Origin: Anthopleura xanthogrammica
Lineage: Eukaryota > Cnidaria > Anthozoa > Actiniaria > Actiniidae
DNA: 64,000 bases
Assembly: GCA_964019055.1 (NCBI GenBank)
Contig: OZ025207.1
Location: forward strand, 5,879,501-5,943,500
Direction of reading: 5' to 3'
Shown: positions 45,861 to 56,681 of the stretch, one piece after another
How the letters are laid out: the number at the start of each line of letters is the position of its first letter
Numbering within the stretch: position 1 is the first letter of the stretch
Notes under the pieces: model-generated
Seen by the model: the letters and a program-made list of their open reading frames with translations, nothing else
The model's database searches: none
What the model was told of the DNA's origin: nothing
Made by a program: the position numbers and the translations under genes

Positions 45861-46903
45861 GAAAGTGAAGATCAACTTAAAAAGTCTACTAAGGTGGACT
45901 GAATAACATGGTCAAATCCTCATAATCTCTGAGGGTTAATCTTTCTTTAAAGGTGTTCTTTTACTTATAATTCTATGAGATGGAATCTACAAAATAAAGT
46001 CAGTGCTATGAAAAACTGGAACAATATTGATGATCTGCATGACCATGTTAATAATGATAACATTTATGTACATATTTACTTGTATTAGTAATTCAAGTAT
46101 ATACTAATTACTTACATTTGGGATGCCTCAATTAATTCTAATACAGGTATTAATTTAGAGTAGTTATCCTTAGTTTTTTTAACAATAAATAAATTAAAAA
46201 ATAAGTTTCAAGTAACAAAATTGTCTATCTAAAGTAAGGTAGAATAGAACACTCCATCACCAGTTGGGTTACACCTAAAAATTTAAGGGTAAATAGATGT
46301 ATTATTAAAAGAAACAGACCGCAAATCTCAGTACAACTTTCCATTAATAGTAGCTTAAATAAAAAGTGAGGGATTATTAAAAGCTCTCTAGATTTGTGAT
46401 CAGAGTTTGGTTTATGAATAATATTCTCGTAATAATCTCTTAATAATCCTGTTTGGAAATGGAAGACATTTTAATTGCTTACCTCGCGGAAATCTCTTGC
46501 AAATTACTTGATCTATACCAGGTTAGGAAGTATGACATGTTAGCTCGTAGTTTCCCGTTTGTCTCAAGGGACTTTAGGCCAAAAACCACCACTTTTATCA
46601 AAGAACAATCCATATTTTTCTAGCAACAAACGATTCTAACACCTGAAACTGAATGGAAATGGCGCTCGAATTCGAAATGATGAATAAGCCAATCAGAGCA
46701 AGCCAGTAATCCATATAAGGTCTGACCGGATATCCAAATATGGTTGAAACTCCGTACCAGTCCCGCTTGATACTACTGCATTCCAACATGGCGGTCATAT
46801 CGTAGGAGTCTTCTAACTTCTTGTTCCATCGGATTAAATCGTGTTATATTATTTTAAGGCCTCTTTTAAATCGACTTATTTTGGAAACTAATAATTTAGC
46901 ATA
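45861..46903. other. Unassigned sequence
   Basis: No gene recognised. The block GGAATGCAGTAGTATCAAGC (minus strand, ~46775) with a nearby ATGGCGGTC on the plus strand could be a promoter-like patch, without support. Confidence 0.4.
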
Positions 46904-48149
46904 TGTGACCCTTCATGCGACTTCGGGGCTTAACGCAATTGAGCGTTGAACCGTTTTCCATTTCAACGCATTGAAGACCGTTGACAATGCATTGATAAAC
47001 ATTTTAAGACCGTTGAAAAACATTGGAATTCGTTACAACGTATGAGTGATGCATTGAGGAACATTTAAGACCGATAAGATTGTTCTGATAAAAATGTTCG
47101 AAACGTTGAGAAACATTTAGCTTACTTTTTCTGAGAGCATGTCCGGTCACCTTTGATCCGTTTGATATGTCACGATTATAGTTATTTGCATCAGTAAATC
47201 CGTTGCCCATCCATTTTCTATGATTGTACATACGTTTTTTAGTAAACTGTCGGTGCAAATATTTCTCATTTCTTTTGATAACTCTTGGATACGCGAATTC
47301 GCTCACGATAGATAAACGATATACAATATTGTTTACAGACACTTCTTGAATTTTACTTTCAGATAAATCAACAGGTTCAAGAAAAGATGTAGCTATAGGT
47401 TGAGGAAATATAATAAAATAAAAACCTAAACTCAATTAGTCAAATCTTCATTCAAAGTAAGGGAACCGAAAATACAATTGTATCGTTCAAACGCAGTTCT
47501 TCAACCGATGAACCGAAGGCCTTGAAATCAATGATAATAAGGCGGTCTTCTTTGATGTCATCGGGTTTCAGGCTCATGATAAAATCTAGTCAGCGCAGTG
47601 AAAACACATTCCAACGGGCAACTCACAACTACCGAGTTCGCAGAATATTGAACATCGCAGTAAAAGAATTTGTTTCCTTCAAAAAAAACTTCTAAAATAT
47701 AATTATTTCTGTGAAAACTTTTAAGTTTCTTAAAAACAGTTTAAAATTATCCATTGAAGTTCGTTATCTTCGACCCGAAAATAGCTAAATAGTTTTGTAT
47801 GTATATTTCGATCACCCTGGAGTAATGCCCAGAAGCACGTTACTGTACCTATTTTGCAATGATTTGCTTAATAATTCAAGTGAATTTATTCTTCATCCCT
47901 ACAATAATTATCAAATAACACAGATCAATCAAGGCTGTAAATCAAACGAAACGTTGAACCTAAGGATTGAGTAAACGTTGACAATTATCAAAAAAGCATT
48001 TCAACGTTTTTGAAGTTCATTAAGAAACGTTACAACGCATTGCTGATCGTTGACACTGCGTTGCATTGTGTTGACAACGCGTTGAAAAGCGTTGAAAACG
48101 CATTACAACGCAGATTGCGTTAAGCCCCGAAGTCGCGTGAAGGGTCACA
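46904..48149. mobile_element. TA-flanked inverted-repeat element (1246 bp)
   Basis: Ends TGTGACCCTTCATGCGAC on the left and TGTGACCCTTCACGCGAC, inverted, on the right, continuing through CTTCGGGGCTTAACGCAA (~36 bp, one mismatch). TA sits at 46902-46903 and 48150-48151. Subterminal regions are made of AACGTTGA/CGTTGAAA-type motifs. A minus-strand frame at 47004-47435 (PVDLSESKIQEVS...NEKYLHRQFTKKR) is not a known domain and may be a chance or residual coding piece. Confidence 0.75.
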
Positions 48150-48627
48150 TATTAAGACAAGTATTAACAAGATTCAAATCTTTTTGAAAATGTACAGGCC
48201 GATTTTTTCCAGGTAGAGACAGATTGAACTGAACAATTCACTTGAGTGCTCGCCTCGATCTTAAAAAATATATTCTCAAGAATTCTTAAGAATTCTCAGC
48301 TCTGATCTGTTGTAATGATGATACTCTCAAGATTTCCAAGGTTTTCTCAATCATGAAGGTGTGATTCCTAGAAATTCCCCGGAATTCTAAACATTAAGAA
48401 GTCAAGTGCCAAAATAAAATTCATTTTCATATTTGACAATTGTTGGGAATTCCTAGGAATGCTTAACCCAAACTTTTCCCAAACTATTTTCAAGTAACTA
48501 CAAATCTGGCATTAAGCTGGGTTTTTATTCTCAACATATACCAAACGAGGACAACTTTAACCCAACTTCAATCCAGACTTGTCCCAAGTAGCTTGCAGTA
48601 ACTACAAATATGACTTTCACTACTTGC
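48150..48627. other. Unassigned repeat-like flank
   Basis: Contains AGGACAACTTTAACCCAAC and ACTTGTCCCAAGTAGC, similar to sequence beyond 52095 across the rve element. This supports both flanks having been one repeat before insertion. Confidence 0.5.
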
Positions 48628-48659
48628 TACGGTGGCCCACAGGGGATAACGCTTCAAAT

Positions 48660-49020
48660 AAAAAAACACACTGCAAACAAAAAGAAAACATTACAAACAA
48701 AAAGAAACACTGCAAACAAAAAGAAAACACTGCAAACAAAAAAATAGCACTGCAAATAAAAATAAAATCACTGCAAATAAAAAGAAAACACTGCAAACAA
48801 AAAAAACACACTGCAAACAAAAGTAACAAACAAAAGAAAAACACTGCAAACAAAAAAAATAACACTGCAAATAAAAAGAAAAGAAAACACTGCAAACAAA
48901 AGGAAAACACTGCAAATAAAAATAAAATAAAACTGCAAACAAAAAGAAATCGCACACTGCAAACAAAAAGAAATCGCACACTGCAAACAAAAGAAATCGC
49001 ACACTGCAAACTAAAGACCA
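48660..49020. repeat. CTGCAAAC subterminal array, left arm
   Basis: About 18 units of CACTGCAAACAAAAAGAAAA and variants (15-21 bp). The long frames through it on both strands arise from this periodicity and are not genes. Confidence 0.93.
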
Positions 49021-49084
49021 AACCTCTGCGCGTGCATGTCAGCGGTCATGAATAGTGGGCTTGTAAAAAGTTATAGTAAACAAA

Positions 49085-50263
49085 ATGGCAGCTCACAGTC
49101 ATCATGAAGAATTACCTCATGGCTCAGAAAGGGATTTGATAGAGCACTATTTTCATAAAGGATTTCGTTACAGAGATATCGTTCTTTTTCTGGATAAACA
49201 TCACGACATAAATATCAATATAAGAACCCTAAAACGACGATTGAATGATTATGGTCTGAAACATCGTCATGAAGAGTTTGATGTGCAGTGTGTCAAAGAA
49301 ATAATACCTCGTGAAATAGCAAATGGACCTGATAGCCTCAATGGTTATCGTACTATGTGGCATATATTGGGAATCAGTTATCACATTCATGTTCCACGAA
49401 GGGTAGTTGCTTCATTATTACGCGAGATTGACCCTCATGGCGTAGAAGAGAGGAAACGCAGTGTTTTTCATCGTCGCACGTACGTTTCACCTGGACCGAA
49501 CTTTTGCTGGCACCTGGACGGATATGATAAGCTGAAACCGTTTGGGTTTTCAGTGCACGTAGGAAATGAGAGTTTCAGTAGAAAAATTTTATGGCTTGAG
49601 GTACAACGCTCAAATAAAAATCCTAAAGTCATTGCAAAATACTTTTTAGATTACATTGAAGCTGCCAGAGGTTGCCCTACACAGGTTTATACTGATCTTG
49701 GAACTGAAAACGGTCTTGTTGCTGGCATGCAGTGCTATCTACGTGCCGATGGATTGGATGAATACGCGGGAAGCAACGCTCATAAGTACGTTCCAGGTAC
49801 AAACAATCAAAGAATTGAATGTTTCTGGTCTTCTTACAGGAAACAATGCTCAAGCTGGTGGATTGATTTTTTCAAAGATTTGCATGAATCTGACATTCTC
49901 GATCTCGCAAGCGAGATTCACAGAGAAGCTTTGTGGTTTTGTTTTGCTGATCTGCTTCAAAGTGACTTAGACAAAGTCAAGGATTATTGGAATTCTCACC
50001 GGATCAGAAAGTCTGGTGTCCCTGACATTATGTACTTTTTTTACCAGAAGATTACGGGCAAACTGATTGTTTGCAGAAGGTTGCCCTCGAAAGCTGTCAG
50101 AAATGAAAGACAGAGTGAGCTCTGCTCCAGTGCAAGACAACTTAGTATGCGAAGACTACTTCACTTATGTAATGGACCAAAATGGCCTGTCACAACCAGC
50201 GACTGTCCGAGAAGCAGGTACTCTGTTCCAGTCACTAGTATCCTATGCCAAATGATACATTAG
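49085..50263 (+). CDS. rve/integrase-core transposase
   Basis: Starts at ATG 49085 (MAAHSHHEELP, good context AAAATGG), 392 aa. Residues ~25-60 form a helix-turn-helix (YRDIVLFLDKHH...IRTLKRRL). The catalytic core has D145 in CWHLDGYDKLKPFG, D204 in QVYTDLGTENG and E245 in NQRIECFWSS, the DDE pattern of retroviral/IS3-type integrases. HEALWFCF-like and GVPDIMYF blocks follow. A seven-T run at ~50034 precedes a switch to another frame giving LPEDYGQTDCLQKV, and a third frame ends VSYAK at 50255, so the true C-terminus is probably altered by one or two indels. The core is intact. Confidence 0.85.
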   Translation: MAAHSHHEELPHGSERDLIEHYFHKGFRYRDIVLFLDKHHDININIRTLKRRLNDYGLKHRHEEFDVQCVKEIIPREIANGPDSLNGYRTMWHILGISYHIHVPRRVVASLLREIDPHGVEERKRSVFHRRTYVSPGPNFCWHLDGYDKLKPFGFSVHVGNESFSRKILWLEVQRSNKNPKVIAKYFLDYIEAARGCPTQVYTDLGTENGLVAGMQCYLRADGLDEYAGSNAHKYVPGTNNQRIECFWSSYRKQCSSWWIDFFKDLHESDILDLASEIHREALWFCFADLLQSDLDKVKDYWNSHRIRKSGVPDIMYFFYQKITGKLIVCRRLPSKAVRNERQSELCSSARQLSMRRLLHLCNGPKWPVTTSDCPRSRYSVPVTSILCQMIH

Positions 50264-51374
50264 TAGATCTTCTTTTAGTAATACTGTTGCAGCTGAAATA
50301 GCAAGAAAAACATAAAAGAATGTGACTACTTCAACCAAAGCCACCCAAACAAATTTCCCACAAATTTTAAATATACATGTTTTGAGTGAATTATTGCTAT
50401 ATTTTAGGGAGTTTTTCATCATAAAAACTTTATTTAGTTTTACTAGAAAGATTATGCAAAAATTAGTCAAAATCATTTTTAGAATAATTCAAATTTGGTT
50501 AGAGTAGTCACACTGTAAATCCACAGCTAGACTATTGAATCCAAAAGTCGGTTTTGTAGCTGTGGCTCAAGTAAGATTGTATACTACCGCAGTATAAAAA
50601 CAAGCAAGAGATGAAACAATCTTTTAATAAAACAAGAGTATCGTATATGATAACAATATATCAAAATGGTTTAATACAGCCATTAATTCACATTGTCCTT
50701 TATACTATTGTACTGAGACTCTACTCACAGTACAGGGTACTTTGAACTTGACCATAACACAACAGGCAATAAATTGTGCAAACCTTCAGAAAAATATATT
50801 GTTTGCATTCTGAACAAAGCACAATATCATATTTTAAATGTATCCCATGATATTCTAATAATAAGTAATAAATATAGGCAGTCAGGACTGCACGTATCTA
50901 CGGGCATATAGTCTGAGTAAAAATTAAAATTGATCCTCAGTGATAAGATAAGTTTGTAGATAGTAGTAAAGATGAGTAAATTCATGCAAATGTCAAAAAA
51001 ATTGTCAAAAGTTAACCAAAGAAAAATGGTGGCTCCATATAGTTTTGGAACATTTGTGGCTGCAGAGATTTTTTGGAAAAATTATTTCTATTACAACTCT
51101 CCAAATAGTTCATGGGCAAGCTATGTTTAAAAGACTGAGTTGATGATAATTTTTTTTAAACAATCACGTGACTGGTCACCATAGCAACGCTACGGCTGTC
51201 ATAATATAGCCCTTTTTTAGCATAGAAAAAATCAAAACTCTAGTTTTAAGCGGTCAAAATTTTTAAAAACGTTATATATGGATTAAGGTAAGGTGAACTA
51301 AATAAAAATTCTTCAAGTTCCACATTTGCGCATGGGCGCAGTTGCGCGTGAGCTGAAAACTATATGGAGCCACA
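50264..51374. other. Interior of the rve element without recognised genes
   Basis: AT-rich, with chance frames only. It includes the MITE at 51029-51373. Confidence 0.5.
51029..51373. mobile_element. Nested MITE, ~345 bp
   Basis: Ends GTGGCTCCATATAGTTTT and, inverted, the same 18 bases before ATTAAAC. No coding content. The terminal bases resemble those of the TTAA-flanked MITE at 58755-59293 (GGTGGCTTCCTATAG). Confidence 0.65.
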
Positions 51375-51644
51375 TTAAACATTTAAACTTTTTTTAGATT
51401 TGGGCTTAAAGTCATCCTGTCTATCCCTTTCCCGTTTCGTGTAAAATTCCTCGAACGTCATCATGTCGTTGGTCTTCGTGAAGCTGTTGCTACTGTTGTT
51501 TGAGCTATTTGGTGGGGCATTATTGATTCCAGAAGGACCAGAACTTGTGTTCAATAATGCTGGAGAGATTTCCTCTTGGACAGCCTTTCTTATTTCCTCT
51601 TTTAAGAGGTTTGAGGCGGCACTTTTACCTCCATGCTTCTCCAT
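51375..51644 (-). CDS. Small hypothetical protein of the rve element
   Basis: 89 codons starting MEKHGGKSAASN just inside the right arm. It has a helical EEIRKAVQEEI segment, an Asn/Ser-rich linker and a basic C-terminus (KPKSKKSLNV). No family is recognised. It may be an exon of a second transposon gene transcribed toward the transposase. Confidence 0.4.
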   Translation of the reverse strand: MEKHGGKSAASNLLKEEIRKAVQEEISPALLNTSSGPSGINNAPPNSSNNSSNSFTKTNDMMTFEEFYTKRERDRQDDFKPKSKKSLNV

Positions 51645-51719
51645 ATTGGAATAAATTCGGCGGGGAAACCTTCAGTGAGCCCGCTATTCATGACCGCTGA
51701 CATGCGCGCGCAGAGGTTT

Positions 51720-52060
51720 GGTCTTTTGTTTGCAGTGTGCGATTTCTTTTTGTTTGCAGTGTGCGATTTCTTTTTGTTTGCAGTTTTCTTTTATTTCTAT
51801 TTGCAGTGTTTTCGTTTTGTTTGCAGTGTTTTCTTTTATTTTTATTTGCAGTGTTATTTTTTGTTTGCAGTGTTTTTCTTTTTGTTTGTTACTTTTGTTT
51901 GCAGTGTGTTTTTTTTGTTTGCAGTGTTTTCTTTTTATTTGCAGTGATTTTATTTTTATTTGCAGTGCTATTTTTTTTGTTTGCAGTGTTTTCTTTTTGT
52001 TTGCAGTGTTTCTTTTTGTTTGTAATGTTTTCTTTTTGTTTGCAGTGTGTTTTTTTATTT
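51720..52060. repeat. CTGCAAAC subterminal array, right arm
   Basis: Inverted counterpart of the left array (TTTTTGTTTGCAGTG units), with nearly the same order of unit variants. Confidence 0.93.
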
Positions 52061-52276
52061 GAAGGATTGTCCCCTGAGGGCCACCGTAACTTGCTATACC
52101 CAAACAAGGACAACTTAATCCCAAGTTAAAATCAAACTTGTCCCAAATACCTAAAACTAATAATCGAGATTAAAAAAATGGTTGATTTATTCCCAGTTAT
52201 ATCCCAAGATTGGTAGTTGGGAGCAGCGCACTTCCCAACTTGCACCCATGGTGGGAATGGATGTTTTTTTCCTGTG

Positions 52277-53780
52277 ATGGGACGTATGTCGATAGGTGCA
52301 TAATATTTGAAAATATAAGAGAATAGTAGGGGAAAAAATGAAAAATGAGTGGCTAACCTACCCTCTCTCTGCTCTGCAGTCCCAGAGGGAAGGTATTTGA
52401 GCAAAGTATCGGAATAACAATTTTATGGCAAACATGAGGTTTGGAAATTTATCAGAAACAGAACAATTTAGTTCTTGTTTAAGTTTCCTGGTTTTTTTAT
52501 TTATTTTTTATTCAAATTTAATCAGCAACTGGTTCTCCACGATGGAGAATTTAAATTTTTAAAGAATTTATAAATGTCTCTGGTCAAATACCCCCATCTC
52601 CTTTCAAAAAATAACTGAGGTTTAAAAAATGCGACAAATCAATGCAGATATTGTGTTAAAAATTTAAGTTGGAGTGTTTTTTCGTGCAAAGTACTTTTTT
52701 GAAATTTGTAAATTTAGTGTTGCCACGGTAATGCTATAAAAAGTTCCCGTTCATTCCAAAGGTAATGAGCATTCTGACAAGGACAATGTATAACAACAAT
52801 TTTAATATGAAATATCAATATAAAACAATGTGTGGTTTTTAAAATCTTCTATCTGTTTATATTCAGTTTATATTCATGTCATGACAAGAGTTGCATTCTC
52901 TTGTCATTGAATATTCCACATAAGTTATAGAATCATAAAACTCAAACTGTACAAAAAACCCACACTGGTTGTTTTTATCTTATCATATTAAACATGCTTG
53001 GGCATGATGTGTTAAATATATTTCAAGTGTAAATTTTATTTCTTTTATTTATGGTTCTTGGCAAAAAAACAACTTCTTTTTATAGTTTTACTGAAATTAG
53101 GAAAGTGAAGTTTTCTGTTCAAACAAGTATAGTTTTAAAATAAAATAAACCTTTATATTTTGGCAAACTATTAGCTTACCTGTAGAGACCTGTAGTTGGC
53201 TCTGTTGTTCAATGTCTTCGACTTTCTATGCTCCCAAAATGTAAGCCAAGTTGACTTCACTGTGATAGGATCTACTTTGAAGGTCTTCAAAGAAATCTTC
53301 CACCATTTAAAGGAAAGTTTGAATGAAAGGAAGGGCCTCAAACTGCTGCTATACGCAAGCAGATATAAACATCTTGTCGCCTCCAACAGTCCCTTAAAAT
53401 ATCTAAATGGGCTGCCTGTGTAGTACCAGTCCTTTCGCATTCATATTTGCGCATGTGCAAAAGATCGAGACCTAAACGAGCTGAGATCGAGCTGAGATCC
53501 CACATGAGAAAAGCGACGAGTTACTCGTATAAATATGTTGCCATATGCTGCCATATTATAATAGAGTTGGTCTTGCTTTGTTTTGTGACACTTCTCAGAA
53601 TACGAAAATAGAATTCTTAAAGCACTCGTACTCACACTCGTGTGCACTCGTGTCGTACATGAAACGATTTGTAAGCGTATGAATATCAATCTAGTAAAAA
53701 CAAAGCGTTTAGATATCGATCTGCCAACGGCTCACTTAGTGAGCGAGTGACGCATTTGCATATTCAGACCCCTCATACTA
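52277..53780. other. Unassigned sequence
   Basis: AT-rich. Two overlapping frames near 53171-53440 on opposite strands have no recognisable domain. CGCATTTGCATATTC at ~53753 lies just outside H2. Confidence 0.4.
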
Positions 53781-53996
53781 GAACTTTTCCGCGTAAGACC
53801 AATCTTTAGCCGTAGACATGCAAATGTACACTTTGTGACTTTAGATATGCTAATTATTAGTTTTCACGTGCAGTAACCTCGTTTTATTCTCTAAACAACA
53901 AACATTTTTTTTAATCCATGCTATAAAGCAAGATATTTCACGGTGATTTCGAAAACTTTTCGAATTTTCAAAGTGCCTTTGCATTTCCGTTTTTCA

Positions 53997-55161
53997 TCAA
54001 TCTTCAAACAAAGAAATACGTCTTTCTGTTAAAAAAGTACAAAATTCAATAACCACAGGAAAAAACCATCTTGGTTGTCGCCATATTCCAGTCACACATT
54101 TATTCTCTTTTAGGTGTTTAAAAATATGTTCAACTGACACTTGCTTCGTAGAAAGTTTACAATTGAAACGTCTGGCTTTCCGCTTTTCCCTATTATTTGG
54201 CATTCTTCTGATTTGATTTTGTCAGAAGGGTGTAAGCAGAGGAGGTACATCCGGATAGCCTTTATCTGCTAAGAAAACAGCGTTGGCAGGAATGTCCAGG
54301 GTTAATCCAGGTCCAATACGGTCCATCAGACGAAAGCTTTGCGTGTCGTGCATACTCCCTAGAAATCCGGCCTGGAGGAAGTGAATATGCCCTTGGTTGT
54401 CACAAATTAGTTGGGTGCTAAGAAGATGGAAATGTCTATGCCCACTGTAGAAATCCCTTTGCGGTTCTACTGATGGTATGTAGATCTCATGAGGAGTAAC
54501 GTTGATGCATCCAACTGCGTTAGGAAACTCTCTCCAGATACCGCGCAAGGCATTCCACTGTCTGATACTGGGCCAGTCAACTAAATGCTGAAAATAATGC
54601 CAGAGGACACTTGTTTCTTGGTAGATAAGAGCAGAAACAGTTTGAGGACTAACATCGAATAATAATGCAAGGGTATCAATGTGAGGATATTTTCTGACCC
54701 AAATAAGAATAAGTAGAACATGGTTAACAACGTTTAGTTTATACCTTCTCAGCTGCTGTATTGGATTTCCTTGTCTTGTAATGCAGAGAAGATTGGGAGT
54801 AATACGATGCACAATGACAAGGAATGTTTCTGGGGTTTCACCAGTATTCAACCAAAACAGATACCGTTGCTCACAGATCATTGAAAAGACATCCCTTCCT
54901 GCAAAGTGGTGCCCATGGAAATTAGGAAAAAGTCTGTCTCTTAGAGTTAATGATGTAAACAATGATGGAACCAGAGTTGTGACGGAAAAAAGTAGCTGTG
55001 TTAAAAACGTTTAGTAAGACGTAGATGCAGCGATGTCTCTCAACAGTTTCAAGGAACAATATTGACGGTGTTGGTATTAAGGCAATGAAGTGAAAGATGT
55101 TTTGTGCTGTCAAAAGTAATAAGGAAAATAGACGAACCAATCGAGTATTTCTTTGATCCAT
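53997..55161 (-). pseudogene. H2 DDE_4-type transposase, inactivated
   Basis: Starts MDQRNTRLVRLF with a Leu-rich stretch. A frameshift near 54962 leads into LFPNFHGHHFAGRDVFSM and WLNTGETPETF. WVRKYPHIDTLALLFD is nearly identical to H1. The first catalytic Asp is replaced: GCINVTPHEIY where H1 has GSIDAPPHEIY. D in FLADKGYPD is present. A TGA at 54222-54224 interrupts before the region with E in VEHIFKHLKE. Three independent lesions show an old, dead gene. Confidence 0.88.
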
Positions 55162-55465
55162 TGCTGATAAATCCAACAAACTTCAAATTATACAAGTTCT
55201 AACAAAAAGTCCTTCTGTAACAAATGCGTGAATGAAAAATATGCTGCATTAATGTCATGTGTTAATAATAAAATTTGATTGCTGTGAATAGAACGTGTTA
55301 ATTTTTCTTGCCAACAATCGCAGGTGCCTCGAGAAACGCGTTGAATGAATAAAGTTGTGATTAACAAGAAACTACACTGCATTACATAAAAGCCGAGGCT
55401 GCTTCATATTGTACTTCTAAGTCGTAGCCAAGCCAATACACTCGGCCTCATATTTAGAAACGAAA

Positions 55466-56083
55466 ATGTCCATTTGGAGACCCTATCAGGAAAGTAGTTT
55501 GACGAACCCCGAAAGAATATATAATAAACAAGACAATAGTAAAGGAAGGATGAAAATTCAGGTTGGTGAGTATGAAAAACAGATCGCTTTAGACGCATAT
55601 TTAACTTGCAGTGGCCAAGGTTGGAGTGCTGTTCTTCAAAGGGTGCAAGAAAACATTGACAAGCTTCCATTGTCCTCCCGACTAGTAGAATACTACATGA
55701 CTTCTGAAGAAACAACAGCAATACGGCGATTAAAGCGAATCGTATGCAAAGGTTTAAAAGAAGAAAGTACAGCCTCGAATACTGAGCAAGTAGAAGAGAC
55801 GAGTAGCAAAACCATCAGCAAAGAAATCATCACTAAGAAATTGAAGTACGCAACAAAAAGGACCCCAGAGGAAAGACGCAAAGCAAAGATGCAAGAGTTT
55901 GAAGACTCTCATAACACTGAAGGAGAGGATGAGTGCGAGCCAAAGAAGAAAAAACAAACAGTTAAAGAAGTCACTTTTGAAGCTCAAAAGGCCCACACCA
56001 AAATGTGCGAGCAAGCAACCACAAGCATGGCCTTTATGACGAAAGTGCTGGAAAAGCTTGATCACAAATTAGATGATCTGTAA
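55466..56083 (+). CDS. H2 accessory protein (homologue of the H1 partner)
   Basis: 205 aa in one uninterrupted exon. MSIWRPYQESSL matches H1 exon 1 (MWRPWEETDG), GQGWSAVLQRVQENI matches KDWSAVVEIARKRV, KYATKRTPEERRKAK matches RYAVKRTPAQRK, and AQKAHTKMCEQA matches AQQAHTTMCKKA. A KKKK basic run sits between acidic stretches. It is intact although the transposase beside it is dead, and it lacks the intron found in H1. Confidence 0.78.
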   Translation: MSIWRPYQESSLTNPERIYNKQDNSKGRMKIQVGEYEKQIALDAYLTCSGQGWSAVLQRVQENIDKLPLSSRLVEYYMTSEETTAIRRLKRIVCKGLKEESTASNTEQVEETSSKTISKEIITKKLKYATKRTPEERRKAKMQEFEDSHNTEGEDECEPKKKKQTVKEVTFEAQKAHTKMCEQATTSMAFMTKVLEKLDHKLDDL

Positions 56084-56681
56084 GCCTATATAAACTATAC
56101 TAATATAAAATTAAGGTTATATTAGACTTACAATACTAGAGATGAGAGTGTAAATTGAGAACTGAGAAACCCAAGAGTTACGTTGCTCTCAAATACAGTT
56201 GATGTTATTTTATCACGGTCCTCAAGAATTAGTTTTTGTTTTGATAGGTTTCCAGAAGGTGTGACTTGCCCATTGGAACGAAGAATGATGCCTAATAAAT
56301 TTGTTATTTGGATATATTTGCTATGTGTTGTATAAGTTTGAAGCTTAATGCAGGTCATGGTTATTCATGTTTTCTTGAACCTTACCCCTAATATCCTAGT
56401 GCGCGTCATGTTTTGTTTACTCCTTTATATATATAAAACATGTCAGCTTATATTTTGGATGAAGACTGTGACACTACAGTTGAAATACGTCAAATCTTGC
56501 AAAAAAAACATCTACAAGAGTTCGATAAAACCTTAAAAACTTTTACGGTATTTGATGTTTGTTGTATAGGGAATAAAACGATGTTACTGCACGTGAAAAC
56601 TAATAATTAGCATATCGAAAGTCACAAAGTGCATAGTTGCATGTCTAAGGCTAAAGATTGGTCTTGCGTGGAAAAGCTCTA

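Larger units (their letters stand above)
48628..52088. mobile_element. rve-transposase DNA transposon (IS3EU-like?), 3461 bp
   Basis: Termini TACGGTGGCCCACAGGGG and, inverted, TACGGTGGCCCTCAGGGG. ACTTGC is duplicated at 48622-48627 and 52089-52094 (6 bp). Inverted arms of ~434 and ~411 bp consist largely of CACTGCAAACAAAAAG-type units. It contains an integrase-like transposase (49085-50263) and a small minus-strand frame (51375-51644). A 6-bp duplication and an rve-type enzyme fit the IS3EU group; that name is from memory. Confidence 0.8.
44338..52276. mobile_element. Outer repeat element with ~43-bp inverted ends, heavily nested
   Basis: CACAGGAACAAATCATCAAT then ATGGGTGCAAGTTGGG at 44338-~44380 is answered by an inverted copy at ~52234-52276. 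Both ends lead into blocks of TTCCCAAG/CTTGGGAT motifs. It may be one repeat-rich non-autonomous element opened by later insertions, or two separate copies of a short repeat in opposite orientation. Confidence 0.45.
53781..56679. mobile_element. Harbinger-like two-gene DNA transposon H2 (2899 bp)
   Basis: Left end GAACTTTTCCGCGTAAGACC and inverted right end GAGCTTTTCCACGCAAGACC start ~97 bp of inverted similarity that includes GACATGCAAATG and TTAGTTTTCACGTGCAG. TA (or TACTA) flanks both sides (53779-53780, 56680-56681). Transposase on the minus strand and partner gene on the plus strand diverge. Confidence 0.85.

Noticed and set aside
48579..49055. Lys/Asn-rich frame on the plus strand and Phe/Cys/Leu-rich frames on the minus strand
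   Set aside because: They only translate the CTGCAAAC array; the same appears mirrored at 51633-52129.
53171..53440. Overlapping opposite-strand frames of 75-89 codons
   Set aside because: No family resemblance, no clear start context and no exon neighbours.
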